Below are positions 44,336 to 52,401 of a stretch of 64,000 nucleotides of DNA, piece after piece (positions within the stretch are counted from its first letter, which is position 1; each line of letters begins with the position of its first letter). A program made the translations under genes and the position numbers. The stretch spans positions 1 to 64,000 of the forward strand of contig NZ_RZYA01000021.1 of NCBI RefSeq assembly GCF_004005495.1. The letters run 5' to 3'. The notes under the pieces were generated by a model. The model ran no database searches and was not told where the DNA came from. It saw nothing but the letters and a program-made list of their open reading frames with translations. This stretch comes from Streptomyces antnestii. GTDB taxonomy: Bacteria > Actinomycetota > Actinomycetes > Streptomycetales > Streptomycetaceae.

Positions 44336-44580
44336 GGTTGTGCCTCCAGCTCGGGTGTTACTTGCCAGTTGGGTCCGACCCTCGCGACGGACTGTAGCGG
44401 CGGCCCTGCTCGCGGTGGAGAGCCGCAGGCTGGGACCTTGCTCACAGCCTGTCCCGCACGTCTCCCCTGTCTCCTCGTTCCCACAATGCGCGTCGATCCG
44501 CCCGAGTTCGCAACCGGACGCGCGCGGGAAACATCTCTGTTGGCACATCGGGTGAGTGGTGTGAGACAGCGGGGGTCCGG

Positions 44581-45420
44581 ATGCGTGCGACGTTCCTACG
44601 TGGATCACTGGCCGTCGTCGGGGTGATCGCCCTGGTCGGCGGCTGCAAGGCACAGGTCACCGGCGAGGGGGGCAAGCATCCGCCGGGTGCGGGCGTGAGC
44701 GGACCGGCGGCGCCGGCCCCGTCCGCCTCCCCCTCGGACGACGCGAAGGGGCCCGCCCCCACCCGTTCCGCCAAGCCTGCGCCGCCGCCCAAGGTCCTGA
44801 TGGCCCGCGGCGCCAGCGGCAAGCGGGTGCGGGAACTCCAGGCCCGGCTGCGGCAGGTCGCCTGGCTCTTCGAGGGGCCGACCGGCACGTACGGACCGGC
44901 GACCGCGAAGGCCGTCGAGGGGTTCCAGGGCAAGCGGGGCCTGCCGCGGACGGGGTCCACGGACACGGTGACCTGGTCGCGTCTGGTGGGGATGACGCAC
45001 ACCCCGACGCGCGACGAGCTGTACGCGTCGGGCGGGCAGCCCGCGGCGAAGCCGGACCCGCGCTGTATGACGGGCCGCGCCATCTGCATCAGCAAGACGA
45101 GCCGCACGCTGACGTGGCTGGTCGACGGCAAGGCGCTGCTGACGACGGACGTGCGGTTCGGCTCGCAGTTCACGCCGACCCGTGAGGGCACGTTCCGCGT
45201 GTACTGGAAGTCCCGTCACCACGTGTCGACGATCTACCACACGCCCATGCCCTACGCGATGTTCTTCAGCGGCGGCCAGGCCGTGCACTACTCCTCGGAC
45301 TTCGCGGCCCGTGGCTACAGCGGGGCGTCGCACGGCTGTGTGAACGTCCGGGACGAGGGGAAGATCGCGTCCCTCTTCGCGCAGGTCCGCAACGGCGACA
45401 AGGTCGTCGTCTATTGGTGA
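44581..45420 (+). CDS. L,D-transpeptidase lipoprotein with peptidoglycan-binding domain
   Basis: A 279-aa lipoprotein: signal peptide with lipobox VGGC (C22), a Pro/Ala/Ser linker, a PG_binding_1 domain at about 75-135 (GKRVRELQARL, then GTYGPATAKAVEGFQ), and a YkuD catalytic domain at about 165-279 ending in HGCVNVRDEG with catalytic Cys in SHGCVN. It forms 3-3 peptidoglycan cross-links or attaches wall proteins on the outer face of the membrane. ATG 44581. A strong terminator follows. Confidence 0.93.
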   Translation: MRATFLRGSLAVVGVIALVGGCKAQVTGEGGKHPPGAGVSGPAAPAPSASPSDDAKGPAPTRSAKPAPPPKVLMARGASGKRVRELQARLRQVAWLFEGPTGTYGPATAKAVEGFQGKRGLPRTGSTDTVTWSRLVGMTHTPTRDELYASGGQPAAKPDPRCMTGRAICISKTSRTLTWLVDGKALLTTDVRFGSQFTPTREGTFRVYWKSRHHVSTIYHTPMPYAMFFSGGQAVHYSSDFAARGYSGASHGCVNVRDEGKIASLFAQVRNGDKVVVYW

Positions 45421-45450
45421 GCGCGGTTCAGAGGGGGCGGGGGAGGAATG

Positions 45451-45489
45451 GGCGCGGGCGGGACCGGGGGAACGTGTCCCGCCCGCGCC
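45451..45489 (+). terminator. Terminator after L,D-transpeptidase gene
   Basis: Perfect 14-bp stem GGCGCGGGCGGGAC/GTCCCGCCCGCGCC with an 11-nt loop, 30 bp after the stop. Confidence 0.88.
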
Positions 45490-45639
45490 AGTGGCACTGA
45501 GCCGTAGGTACGGGGGGAACCCCGGCTCGTGCACGGCCGATGACCAGTCGGCTCACTTGGTACTGCGCCCCGCCCTCCAAAAACGTCACACCCACCGCGG
45601 AATTTCTTTGTCACCGCAGGTCAGGGACATTTGCGAGGT

Positions 45640-45990
45640 TCAGGGCGCGCGGTGGACTCAGGGCGCGCGGTGGGTTCCGGGCGCGGTGCCCTCAGGGCGC
45701 GGTGCCCTCAGGGCGCAGTGAGTTCCGGGCGCGGTGAGCTCATAGCGCGGTGGGCTCAAGGCGCGGTGGGTTCAGGGCGCGGTGGGTTCAGGACGCGGTG
45801 GGTTCAGGACGCGGTGGGTTCAGGACGCGCGGTGGGCTCAGAGCGCGGTGGGCTCAGGGCGCGCAGTGGGTTCCGGGCGCGGTGAGCTCAGGGCGCGGCG
45901 GGTTCAGGGCGCGGTGGGCTCAGGGCGCGCAGTGGGTTCCGGGCGCGGTGAGCTCAGGGCGCGGCGGGTTCAGGGCGCGGTGGGCTCGGC
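45640..45990. repeat. Minisatellite-like array of ~16-bp units
   Basis: About 22 imperfect copies of a 15-18-bp unit, TCAGGGCGCGGTGGGT, in direct orientation. Higher-order structure is present: a 66-bp block (45851-45916) is repeated exactly at 45917-45982. Together with 45490-45639, where I see no gene, it fills the gap between two convergent genes. The array runs into the last codons of the leftward membrane-protein gene, whose stop (45970) lies inside a unit. Confidence 0.93.
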
Positions 45991-47163
45991 GCTGTACGTG
46001 GCCGGGGCCGACGCCGTGGCGGGGGCCGACGCCGACGGGGTCCGCGTCGTCGGCAGGGTCCTCGCCGGGGCACCGGGCGACGCGGGGACCCAGTTGGCGG
46101 TCGGCAGGGCGGCCGACATGCCTGAGCCGCCGCCCTCGCCCTCCCCGTTCTGGCCGTCCTTGCCGCTGTTGCCCTCGCCGTTGCCGGAGTTGTCGCCTCC
46201 GCTCGTGTCGCCCCCGGCCTCGCCCAGGACGCGCGCGCAGAACCGGTCGACGCCACGGTCCCGCTTCTTGTCCGCGGCGCGCTTCGCCGTGTCCTTGAGG
46301 CGCTCCGTCTGGGCGTCGCTGAGGGTGCCGTCGCGGTACTTGCGGCAGGTTTCGTCGAGGTGCTGCTGCCATGCCTGCGCGTCGGCGGCGTCCGAGGCAC
46401 CGGTGCCGGGCCGTGTCGCCGTCGGGTCCGGGCGGCCCGCCGCATCGTCATGGGACGGAGTGCCGGTGCCGGGCTCGCCGGACCGGCCGCCCGGCACCGG
46501 GCCGCCGGACCGTCCGCCGTCGGCCTCCGACGCGTCGGACGACGGGGAGGCGACGGGCTGCTCGGGCGACGCGGCGGCCGAGACGCTGGCGGCGGGAGCC
46601 GGCTCGTGGCGGCCGCCGAACGGCGAGGGGAGCACTCCGGTTCCGGCCGCGACGGCGACGCCGCCGATCATGCAGCCGGCGAGCGCGGCGGCCATGCCGA
46701 AGCGCACCGGGCGGCCCCAGCGGACGGGCTGCGCGGGGGCCTGCGCGGCGGGCCGGCCGAGCCGGACGCTGCCGACGTCGGCGACACCGGCGTGCGCGTC
46801 CGGGTCCGTGCCCGTTGCGGTGTTCGCGTTCGCGTCGTTCCCGCGGCCCGTGGCGCCGTGCAGCGGCGTGACGGAGGCGAGACTGAGCGGCGCCGCCGCT
46901 GCCCGGCCACGCGCGTAGCGTTCGCGGCTTTCACCGCGCCGGGCGTCGGCGGCGGGTTCGCGGGCCGCGCGGAACGCGGCGAGCGCGGCGGCCTCGCCCG
47001 GCAGTTCACCGCCGTCGGTCCGGGTCGCGGCGAGTGCGTCGAGGGTCCGGGCCAGGCGGACGGCGCGCGCGTGGGTGGCTGCGTCGGCGGCTTCCAGCGG
47101 CTCACCGCGCAGCAGACGCTCGGCCGCGTCCCGGTCCAGCCACTTGTTGTGCTCGTCCGCCAT
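45970..47163 (-). CDS. Membrane partner of ECF sigma factor (module A)
   Basis: A 397-aa single-pass membrane protein. The cytoplasmic N-terminus (about 1-150, Ala/Arg-rich, MADEHNKWLDRDAAERLL) precedes one TM helix at about 155-177 and a long Pro/Ser/Gly-rich outside part. The outer part contains a small conserved patch with two cysteines 35 residues apart (ETCRKYRDG and VDRFCARVLGE). The ATG overlaps the sigma stop as ATGTGATGG. Position and topology indicate an anti-sigma factor, although no ZAS motif is present. The C-terminus has been extended or cut by the adjoining repeat array. Confidence 0.78.
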   Translation of the reverse strand: MADEHNKWLDRDAAERLLRGEPLEAADAATHARAVRLARTLDALAATRTDGGELPGEAAALAAFRAAREPAADARRGESRERYARGRAAAAPLSLASVTPLHGATGRGNDANANTATGTDPDAHAGVADVGSVRLGRPAAQAPAQPVRWGRPVRFGMAAALAGCMIGGVAVAAGTGVLPSPFGGRHEPAPAASVSAAASPEQPVASPSSDASEADGGRSGGPVPGGRSGEPGTGTPSHDDAAGRPDPTATRPGTGASDAADAQAWQQHLDETCRKYRDGTLSDAQTERLKDTAKRAADKKRDRGVDRFCARVLGEAGGDTSGGDNSGNGEGNSGKDGQNGEGEGGGSGMSAALPTANWVPASPGAPARTLPTTRTPSASAPATASAPATYSAEPTAP

Positions 47164-47858
47164 CACATGTCCTTCTGCGTCCGCGTCCGCGAATGCGTCA
47201 CACCCGCGGACGACACCACGTGCCCGCGCGGTTCCCTCGGGGGCGGCACCGCGCCCAGCGTGTCGTCCCGCTCCGCCTCCGCCGTCCGCACCGTGTGCGA
47301 TTGCGAACCCTCCGCGCCGATCAGCTCCGCGAGGCGCTTGAGGCCACGGTGCGCGGCGGTCCTGACGGCGCCCGGCCGCTTGCCGAGTGTCTGAGCGGCG
47401 CTCTTCGCGTCGAGCCCGACGACGACGCGCAGGACGACGGCCTCGGCCTGGTCCTGCGGAAGCTGCGAGATGAGCGCGAGCGTGTCACCGGTGGCGAGGG
47501 CTTCCATCGCCTCGTCGGCGGTGTCGGAGGTCGCGGGTCGGCCGGTGAGTTCGGTCTCGTCGCCGCCTATGGCGGGCCGGCGTCCCCGCATGCGTATGTG
47601 GTCGAGGGCGCGGTTGCGGGCGATACGGGCGGCCCAGCCGCGGAAGCGGTCGGCGTCGCCGCTGAACCGGTCGAGGTCGCGGGCGATCTGCAGCCAGGCC
47701 TCGGACGCGACGTCCTCCGCGTCCGGCTCACCGACGAGCGTCCGTACGTACCCGAGCAGGCGTGGGTGCACGGCGCGGTACACAGTCCGGAACGCGGTCT
47801 CGTCCCCGGCCTGCGCCGCATGCACCGCGGCCGTCAGCTCCGCGTCGTCCCCCAGCAC
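47163..47858 (-). CDS. ECF sigma factor (module A)
   Basis: A 231-aa ECF sigma factor. Region 2 lies around GYVRTLVGEPDAEDVASEAWLQ and IARNRALDHIRMRGRR; region 4 around AEAVVLRVVVGLDAKSAAQTL, GKRPGAVRTAAHRGLKRL. A tail of about 40 residues follows. The GTG at 47858 is chosen; a GTG at 47894 would add 12 residues. It shares GKRPGAVRTAA with module B and is clearly a paralogue. Confidence 0.88.
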   Translation of the reverse strand: MLGDDAELTAAVHAAQAGDETAFRTVYRAVHPRLLGYVRTLVGEPDAEDVASEAWLQIARDLDRFSGDADRFRGWAARIARNRALDHIRMRGRRPAIGGDETELTGRPATSDTADEAMEALATGDTLALISQLPQDQAEAVVLRVVVGLDAKSAAQTLGKRPGAVRTAAHRGLKRLAELIGAEGSQSHTVRTAEAERDDTLGAVPPPREPRGHVVSSAGVTHSRTRTQKDM

Positions 47859-48245
47859 TGCGCCACCCTTGCGCTTAAACCCTGCGCCGCTCACCGACGC
47901 GAATCAGCACGCTACGGCCTGATACCGCCCCCCGTCCACGTTTGTACAAGTCGCAACTAGCACGTGACACAACGCGGTGTGACAGAAAAGGCACGCGCGG
48001 CGCTGAAGAGAGTACGGGCCGCCGCGCGGCCCGTACCGCGCGACGGCCGGGGCCTCTCCTGTGGGGGGTGGCGGCCTCGGCCGTCCCGGCGGTGCCCTCT
48101 CGGGGGCGAGGGCGGCGCCCCGTCCTCCGTGGGTACGCACCCCTCAAGGCGCACGTGAGATGAGGCACGCGCCGTCGGTTCAGGACTGCTCCCCGGCCGC
48201 GATCCGCCGGACACGCCCTGCGCCTCGCCTACTACTTCTCGTCTA
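47859..48245. other. Promoter/terminator region between sigma modules
   Basis: These 387 bases lie between the end of module B and the start of module A. No gene is supported. They hold a hairpin at 48012-48036 and an A/T-richer stretch at about 47935-48000 (TTTGTACAAG and ACAGAAAAGG) that is the likely module A promoter. Confidence 0.5.
48012..48036 (-). terminator. Terminator downstream of module B
   Basis: Perfect 11-bp stem GTACGGGCCGC/GCGGCCCGTAC with loop CGC, about 210 bp after the module B membrane-protein stop and upstream of module A. Confidence 0.65.
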
Positions 48246-49067
48246 CTACTTCTCGTCCGGCTTCGCCTGGCCCGGCTTCGCGGTCGCCTGTGCGTTGCGG
48301 TGGATTTCGGACTGTCCGCCGCCCCGGTCCCCGCCGCCCCGGTCCCCGCTGACGCCGCCACGAGCACCGGAGCCGCTTCCGTTGCCACCGCCGCTCCCGC
48401 TCCCGCTCCCGCCCCCGTTCCCGGCCCCGGCCCCGGTCCCCCGGCGGGCCTCCTCGCGCGCGCAGTACGCGTCGACGCCGGCCTCGCCGCCCGCCTGCGC
48501 GAGGAAGCGCTGCCAGGCGCGGGATTCGAGCGCCTTGCCCCGGGCGCGTACGGAGTCGTACGCGTGGCACTTGGCGAGGGTGTCGGCGGCGTTGTCCGGG
48601 TGGCCCGCGGAGCGGCCGTGCGCGCCGGTCCCGGACGCGGGCGGCGCGGTGATGGTTGGCCGGATCGCGTCGGGCCTGGACCGCTCGGGGGCGCCGGTGG
48701 AGCTGCGCCGGGGCGACGGCCGTTGTTCGGTGTCGGCGCCCGGGTCGTCGTTGACGGCGCCGATCCCGGCCATCGCGACGCCGCCGAGGGCGAGGCCCGC
48801 GACCAGGGTGCCGACGCTCGTGCGGAGGGACCAGCGGGCCAGGCCGCGCGGGCGCGGGCGCCAGTCGTCGCGGCGCCGCGTCCTGGCCGAGTGCGCGCCG
48901 AGGTCGCGCGCCTCGCGGAACGCGGCGACGGCCTTCTCCTCGGCCTGCGCGGCGGTGCCGCCGCTCGAGGCCGCGGAGCGCACGGCGGCGGCGAGCAGGG
49001 TCTCGAAGCCTCCGGCGCCGGGCGGCCCGGCGGGTCCGTCCTCGCGCACTGGTGGGTTTTCAGTCAT
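48246..49067 (-). CDS. Membrane partner of ECF sigma factor (module B)
   Basis: A 273-aa single-pass membrane protein with the same plan as module A: cytoplasmic N-terminus of about 80 residues, TM at about 82-103 (TSVGTLVAGLALGGVAMAGI) and a low-complexity Gly/Ser-rich exterior. The paired cysteines recur, 34 residues apart (LAKCHAYDS and VDAYCAREE). ATG 49067 overlaps the sigma stop as ATGA. Probably a non-ZAS anti-sigma factor, by position. Confidence 0.78.
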   Translation of the reverse strand: MTENPPVREDGPAGPPGAGGFETLLAAAVRSAASSGGTAAQAEEKAVAAFREARDLGAHSARTRRRDDWRPRPRGLARWSLRTSVGTLVAGLALGGVAMAGIGAVNDDPGADTEQRPSPRRSSTGAPERSRPDAIRPTITAPPASGTGAHGRSAGHPDNAADTLAKCHAYDSVRARGKALESRAWQRFLAQAGGEAGVDAYCAREEARRGTGAGAGNGGGSGSGSGGGNGSGSGARGGVSGDRGGGDRGGGQSEIHRNAQATAKPGQAKPDEK

Positions 49068-49654
49068 CTCGACTCCCCCAGCGTCGTGGGGCCGTCTTCC
49101 GTCACACCTCGCGCGCCCAACTGCGTCGCGAGCCGCTTGAGGCCGCGGTAGGCGGCGGTGCGGACGGCGCCGGGGCGCTTGCCGAGGACGCGCGCGGCGG
49201 ACGGCCCGTCGAGCCCGACGACGACGCGAAGGAGGACGGCCTCGGCCTGGTCGCGGGGAAGTCCGCCGATCAGAGTGAGGGCCTGCTCGGTGGAGATGGT
49301 CTCGAGGGCCTGGTCGTACGTGCTGTGGGTGCCGGGGAGTTCGAGCATGTCCTGTTCGAGGCCCGAGGGGCGGGGACGGGACTTCTGGCGGCGCAGCAGG
49401 TCGTAGGCGCGGTGCCGGGCGATCGTCGCGGTCCAGCCGCGGAAGCCCGCGCCGTCCCCGCGGAAGCGCCCGAGGTCGCGGGCGATCTCCAGCCAGGCGT
49501 CGCCCGCGACGTCCTCGGCCTCGTCGCCGACGAGGCCGCGCAGATAGCCGACGAGCCCCGGCTGGACGAGCCGGTACGCCACCGCGAAGGCGGCCTCGTC
49601 CCCGTCCTGCGCCAGCGCCACGGCCGTGCCCAGCTCCTCGTCACGCGCGTTCAC
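49064..49654 (-). CDS. ECF sigma factor (module B)
   Basis: A 196-aa ECF sigma factor. Region 2 is around GYLRGLVGDEAEDVAGDAWL and IARHRAYDLLRRQ; region 4 is around AEAVLLRVVVGLDGPSAARV, GKRPGAVRTAAYRGLKRL. GTG 49654 begins the conserved part; upstream codons in the same frame look non-coding. Paralogue of module A. Confidence 0.87.
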   Translation of the reverse strand: MNARDEELGTAVALAQDGDEAAFAVAYRLVQPGLVGYLRGLVGDEAEDVAGDAWLEIARDLGRFRGDGAGFRGWTATIARHRAYDLLRRQKSRPRPSGLEQDMLELPGTHSTYDQALETISTEQALTLIGGLPRDQAEAVLLRVVVGLDGPSAARVLGKRPGAVRTAAYRGLKRLATQLGARGVTEDGPTTLGESR

Positions 49655-49778
49655 GCGACGGGGTTCCCCACCCTGGCCCAACCGATGTCCTCTTCGTACG
49701 TCCGCGTACTGATCCGGGGCGACACAGGTCATCGTGTACATGCCCCCACAGTCATCTGCGTCCGGGTCCACGGAAATG

Positions 49779-50228
49779 TCACAGGGCCGCGCAGGTCTTT
49801 CCCCTTCCGCGGTCGCCGCCCCGGCCGTGCAGGGTCAGATAGAAGGTCTGGAGGGATTCCTCGCGGCCGAGTTCGAAGCGGTTGACGACCTTGCCGAGGG
49901 GGTTCCACACGCGCCCGTCGGGCATGCGGACGCCGACGGGCTGGCCGAAGTAGGCGCGCTGGGCCTCGTCGAAGTCGACCCACTCGGCGCCGGCCCGCCG
50001 CACGAGGACCTCCCCCACGTACGCGCCGATGCCGAACAGGGCTCCCGCGACCGAGGTGCGGTCCGAGGTCCCCTTGCGCAGGCCGTCGACGAGGAAGTCG
50101 GCGACGCGGAGGCTGGCGACGGTGTAGTCGAGCGGGAGCCGGTTGCGTGCGGTGGCGTGCGCGACGAATCCGGCGGCGTGGCGCCGCATGTCCGCCGCGC
50201 CCGGCTCAGGTTTGTGGCCCACGCCCAT
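49779..50228 (-). CDS. Conserved hypothetical protein
   Basis: A 149-aa soluble protein that I do not recognise with certainty. SLRVADFLVDGLRKG, GIGAYVGEVLVRRAGAEWVD and GVRMPDGRVWNPLGKVVNRF suggest a compact alpha/beta domain seen in several Streptomyces DUF families. No catalytic motif or signal peptide is visible. ATG 50228. It lies 124 bp ahead of the sigma module B start on the same strand. Confidence 0.7.
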   Translation of the reverse strand: MGVGHKPEPGAADMRRHAAGFVAHATARNRLPLDYTVASLRVADFLVDGLRKGTSDRTSVAGALFGIGAYVGEVLVRRAGAEWVDFDEAQRAYFGQPVGVRMPDGRVWNPLGKVVNRFELGREESLQTFYLTLHGRGGDRGRGKTCAAL

Positions 50229-50424
50229 GATGTCCGCCCCTCGTCCAGGTCCGGGGAACCGGAATCATGGCTCCCCCTTGGCCCAGCGGATGGCGTCACC
50301 GAACCATCACGGGTCAGGCACATGCCGCTTCTCACATGACCAATTCGTGGAGGCCGTACAACCTTTGAGGCAGCTGTGCGTCTACGGGACCGGGGGACCT
50401 GCGCCACGGGCGACGACGCCCGCC

Positions 50425-51342
50425 TCATCCGATCGCGATGCGCGGATGCGCTCCCGGCTGGACCCAGGCCATGATGCGGTCCATCGTGGCGCGGGGCACC
50501 GAGACACAGCCGGCCGTCGCTCCGGAGCCGTTGACGTGAAGGAAGATTCCGGCGCCGCGGCCGGGTACGGCGGGCCAGCGGTTGAAGTTGATGACGAGCG
50601 CTTTGGCGTACTGCGTCGGGTAGTTGACCAGGTGCTCGCTGCCCCGGTCGCCGCTCTCGGTGAGCGGGAAGTCCGCTCCGGCGGCGCTGTGCATCTGGTT
50701 GTAGAACTTCGACTCCGGGTCCTCGACCCACCAGTGCGTGGAGTTGACCCGCGTGTACGGCATGTTCGTACCGCCGGACTCGACACCGAACCCTTCGGTG
50801 AGCGTGTACGTACCCGAGGGCGTCGTGTACGTGCTCTGGCGCCGGCTGGACCCGGCGACGACGCCGTTCGAACCGACGCGCCCCGCGGTCGTGGAAAGGA
50901 CGGACTTCCAGCCGGCCGACCCCTTGGCCCAGGCGGTGACGGTCGCGTACGAGCCGCTGGACTTGACGGTGATGACCTGGCTGGCGTTGCCGACCTCGAC
51001 GGGCACGGGGAAGTCCGGCGCGGCGCCGGGCGCGGGCGCCTCGGCCGGGGCGGCGGCCCCCTTCGAGGAGGGCGCGGCGGAGGCCGGGCGTGAGGCGGAG
51101 GGGGAAGCGCTGCCGCTCGCCTTCGCGGAGGCGGAAGCGGAAGCGGACGCGGACGCGGAGGACGACGGCGATGCCGATGCCGATGCCGATTCCGCGGCGC
51201 CGGCCACGTCACCGGCCCGCACGCTCTCCGCCCCGGCCGCCTCCCGCGGCCCGTCCTTCTGCTGCCCGCACGCGGCGGTCAGCAGCACCGCCCCGCCGAC
51301 AAGACCGAGGGAAATGACACGTATCCGGGAAACGGGCAGCAC
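50425..51342 (-). CDS. L,D-transpeptidase-like lipoprotein
   Basis: A 305-aa lipoprotein: signal with lipobox TAAC (C25), a very long Ala/Ser linker (about 45-95, SASASASASA) and a YkuD-like domain at about 110-305. The active-site region is HVNGSGATAGCVSVP, i.e. H…T-x-G-C rather than S-H-G-C. It belongs to the branch of secreted YkuD-like proteins common in Streptomyces. GTG 51342 with AAGGG upstream. The linker is encoded by short GC-rich repeats prone to length change. Confidence 0.87.
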   Translation of the reverse strand: MLPVSRIRVISLGLVGGAVLLTAACGQQKDGPREAAGAESVRAGDVAGAAESASASASPSSSASASASASASAKASGSASPSASRPASAAPSSKGAAAPAEAPAPGAAPDFPVPVEVGNASQVITVKSSGSYATVTAWAKGSAGWKSVLSTTAGRVGSNGVVAGSSRRQSTYTTPSGTYTLTEGFGVESGGTNMPYTRVNSTHWWVEDPESKFYNQMHSAAGADFPLTESGDRGSEHLVNYPTQYAKALVINFNRWPAVPGRGAGIFLHVNGSGATAGCVSVPRATMDRIMAWVQPGAHPRIAIG

Positions 51343-51463
51343 GAAGTAACCCTTCGAGTGGGGTGGTTGGGGGAGGCGGCCCGGTTATATAGCAGCAAGA
51401 CCGCCGCCCGCGACCCGGAAGACCTTCCGGACGTACCCCCACAGCCCCACACAGGGCCGGAAT

Positions 51464-51823
51464 TCAGGGCAGGCGGACGTTGTCCACGTCCTCGTTGAGA
51501 CCGGCCAGATAGCCGATCGAACGCATCAAGGCGACCGCCGCCTCGGGGGACTGATCCCGGAGGTCGTCGCGCAGGGAGAGCGGGTAGTAACTGGCCATGC
51601 TCGCACCGACCTTCAGGATGAGAAGATCCGGCTCACCGCCCTCGATCGTGCCGGCCTTGAGCTCCTTGACGATCGCGGGCCAGTCGATCCCGACCCAGCG
51701 CTGTCCAGCCATCTCGCCGGTCGCGACAAAGCGGTAGAACTCCGGGTCGTTCAGCCAGGTCCGGTGCTCGGCGACGAGCCGGACCGCGGCCACGACCAGC
51801 CCTGCCCTCTTCCGGCCCGCCAC
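51464..51823 (-). CDS. Small hypothetical protein, candidate immunity gene 2
   Basis: A 119-aa soluble acidic protein starting at GTG 51823, 14 bp after the preceding gene. AEHRTWLNDPEFYRFVATGE and YLAGLNEDVDNVRLP show a helical, acidic protein with no recognised domain. Its place in a two-gene operon directly after the RHS gene suggests it belongs to that locus. Function unknown. Confidence 0.65.
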   Translation of the reverse strand: MAGRKRAGLVVAAVRLVAEHRTWLNDPEFYRFVATGEMAGQRWVGIDWPAIVKELKAGTIEGGEPDLLILKVGASMASYYPLSLRDDLRDQSPEAAVALMRSIGYLAGLNEDVDNVRLP

Positions 51824-51837
51824 GGGGCCCTGTCGCC

Positions 51838-52281
51838 TCAGAGTTCCGAGCGCAGCCGACGAAATGTCTCCGGGTACTCCTCCAGCATGGCGACGATTTT
51901 CGCGCGGGTCACGGGGAGACTGTGGCGATAGGCCCGCAGGAGAATCTCCTCGCTCTCCAGGAACTGTTCCAGAATTCCGAAGTGCACCGAACTGTCCACA
52001 TACGGGTTCTCGCTGACGGCAAGGCTCTCGACATACTCGAAGCACGCTCGGATCTCGGCGCCGCCCGCCCCGTCCTCTTCGCGCAGGAGCGGCAGCAGGA
52101 CCGGCCTGGAGAACGCGGCCAGGAGGAACTCCAGCAGGTCGTCCGCTGTACCGCGAGCCCAGTCGGCGTGGCGCTCGGGAGCCGAGGCGATCAGTTCGTC
52201 GAGCACGGCGCGGGCTCCGGGAACGACACGTAGAAACTCTTCGATCGCACGGTCGGCGCCAGTCTGGGTCACTCTCTTCAT
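51838..52281 (-). CDS. Small hypothetical protein, candidate immunity gene 1
   Basis: A 147-aa acidic helical protein with good SD (GGAGAGAGG) before ATG 52281. FEYVESLAVSENPYVDSSVH and FGILEQFL recall the DUF7674 family of small proteins found in contexts like this; that is a weak assignment. It is the first gene downstream of the 2902-aa RHS protein, on the same strand, where the cognate immunity protein of a polymorphic toxin is normally encoded. Confidence 0.72.
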   Translation of the reverse strand: MKRVTQTGADRAIEEFLRVVPGARAVLDELIASAPERHADWARGTADDLLEFLLAAFSRPVLLPLLREEDGAGGAEIRACFEYVESLAVSENPYVDSSVHFGILEQFLESEEILLRAYRHSLPVTRAKIVAMLEEYPETFRRLRSEL

Positions 52282-52326
52282 GCCTCTCTCCGGATACGGA
52301 AACCAGTCTAGTGACGGGAAACTGAA

Positions 52327-52361
52327 CGGGGCCTGCCGCACGGTGTGCGCGACAGGCCCCG
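52327..52361 (-). terminator. Hairpin after RHS gene
   Basis: Stem CGGGGCCTG/CAGGCCCCG (9 bp, 52327-52335 with 52353-52361) enclosing GC-rich sequence that can extend pairing. It lies between the RHS stop (52402) and the first candidate immunity gene. Ahead of it on the transcribed strand is a short direct repeat (GAATTACTC, GAAATTACTC). Confidence 0.65.
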
Positions 52362-52401
52362 AATTACTCGAAATTACTCGAAACAGCTACTGGACCTGTT
52401 G

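Noticed and set aside
45631..46298. Protein made of GAVGSGRGGFRAR-type repeats
   Set aside because: All frames of the 16-bp array stay open because the unit is GC-rich; there is no ribosome site and no similarity, so it is treated as a DNA repeat.
46908..46919. ACGCGCGTAG core inside the module A membrane-protein gene, resembling the nucleoside operator
   Set aside because: It lacks the left half of the palindrome, lies within coding sequence, and is not near a promoter of a nucleoside gene.
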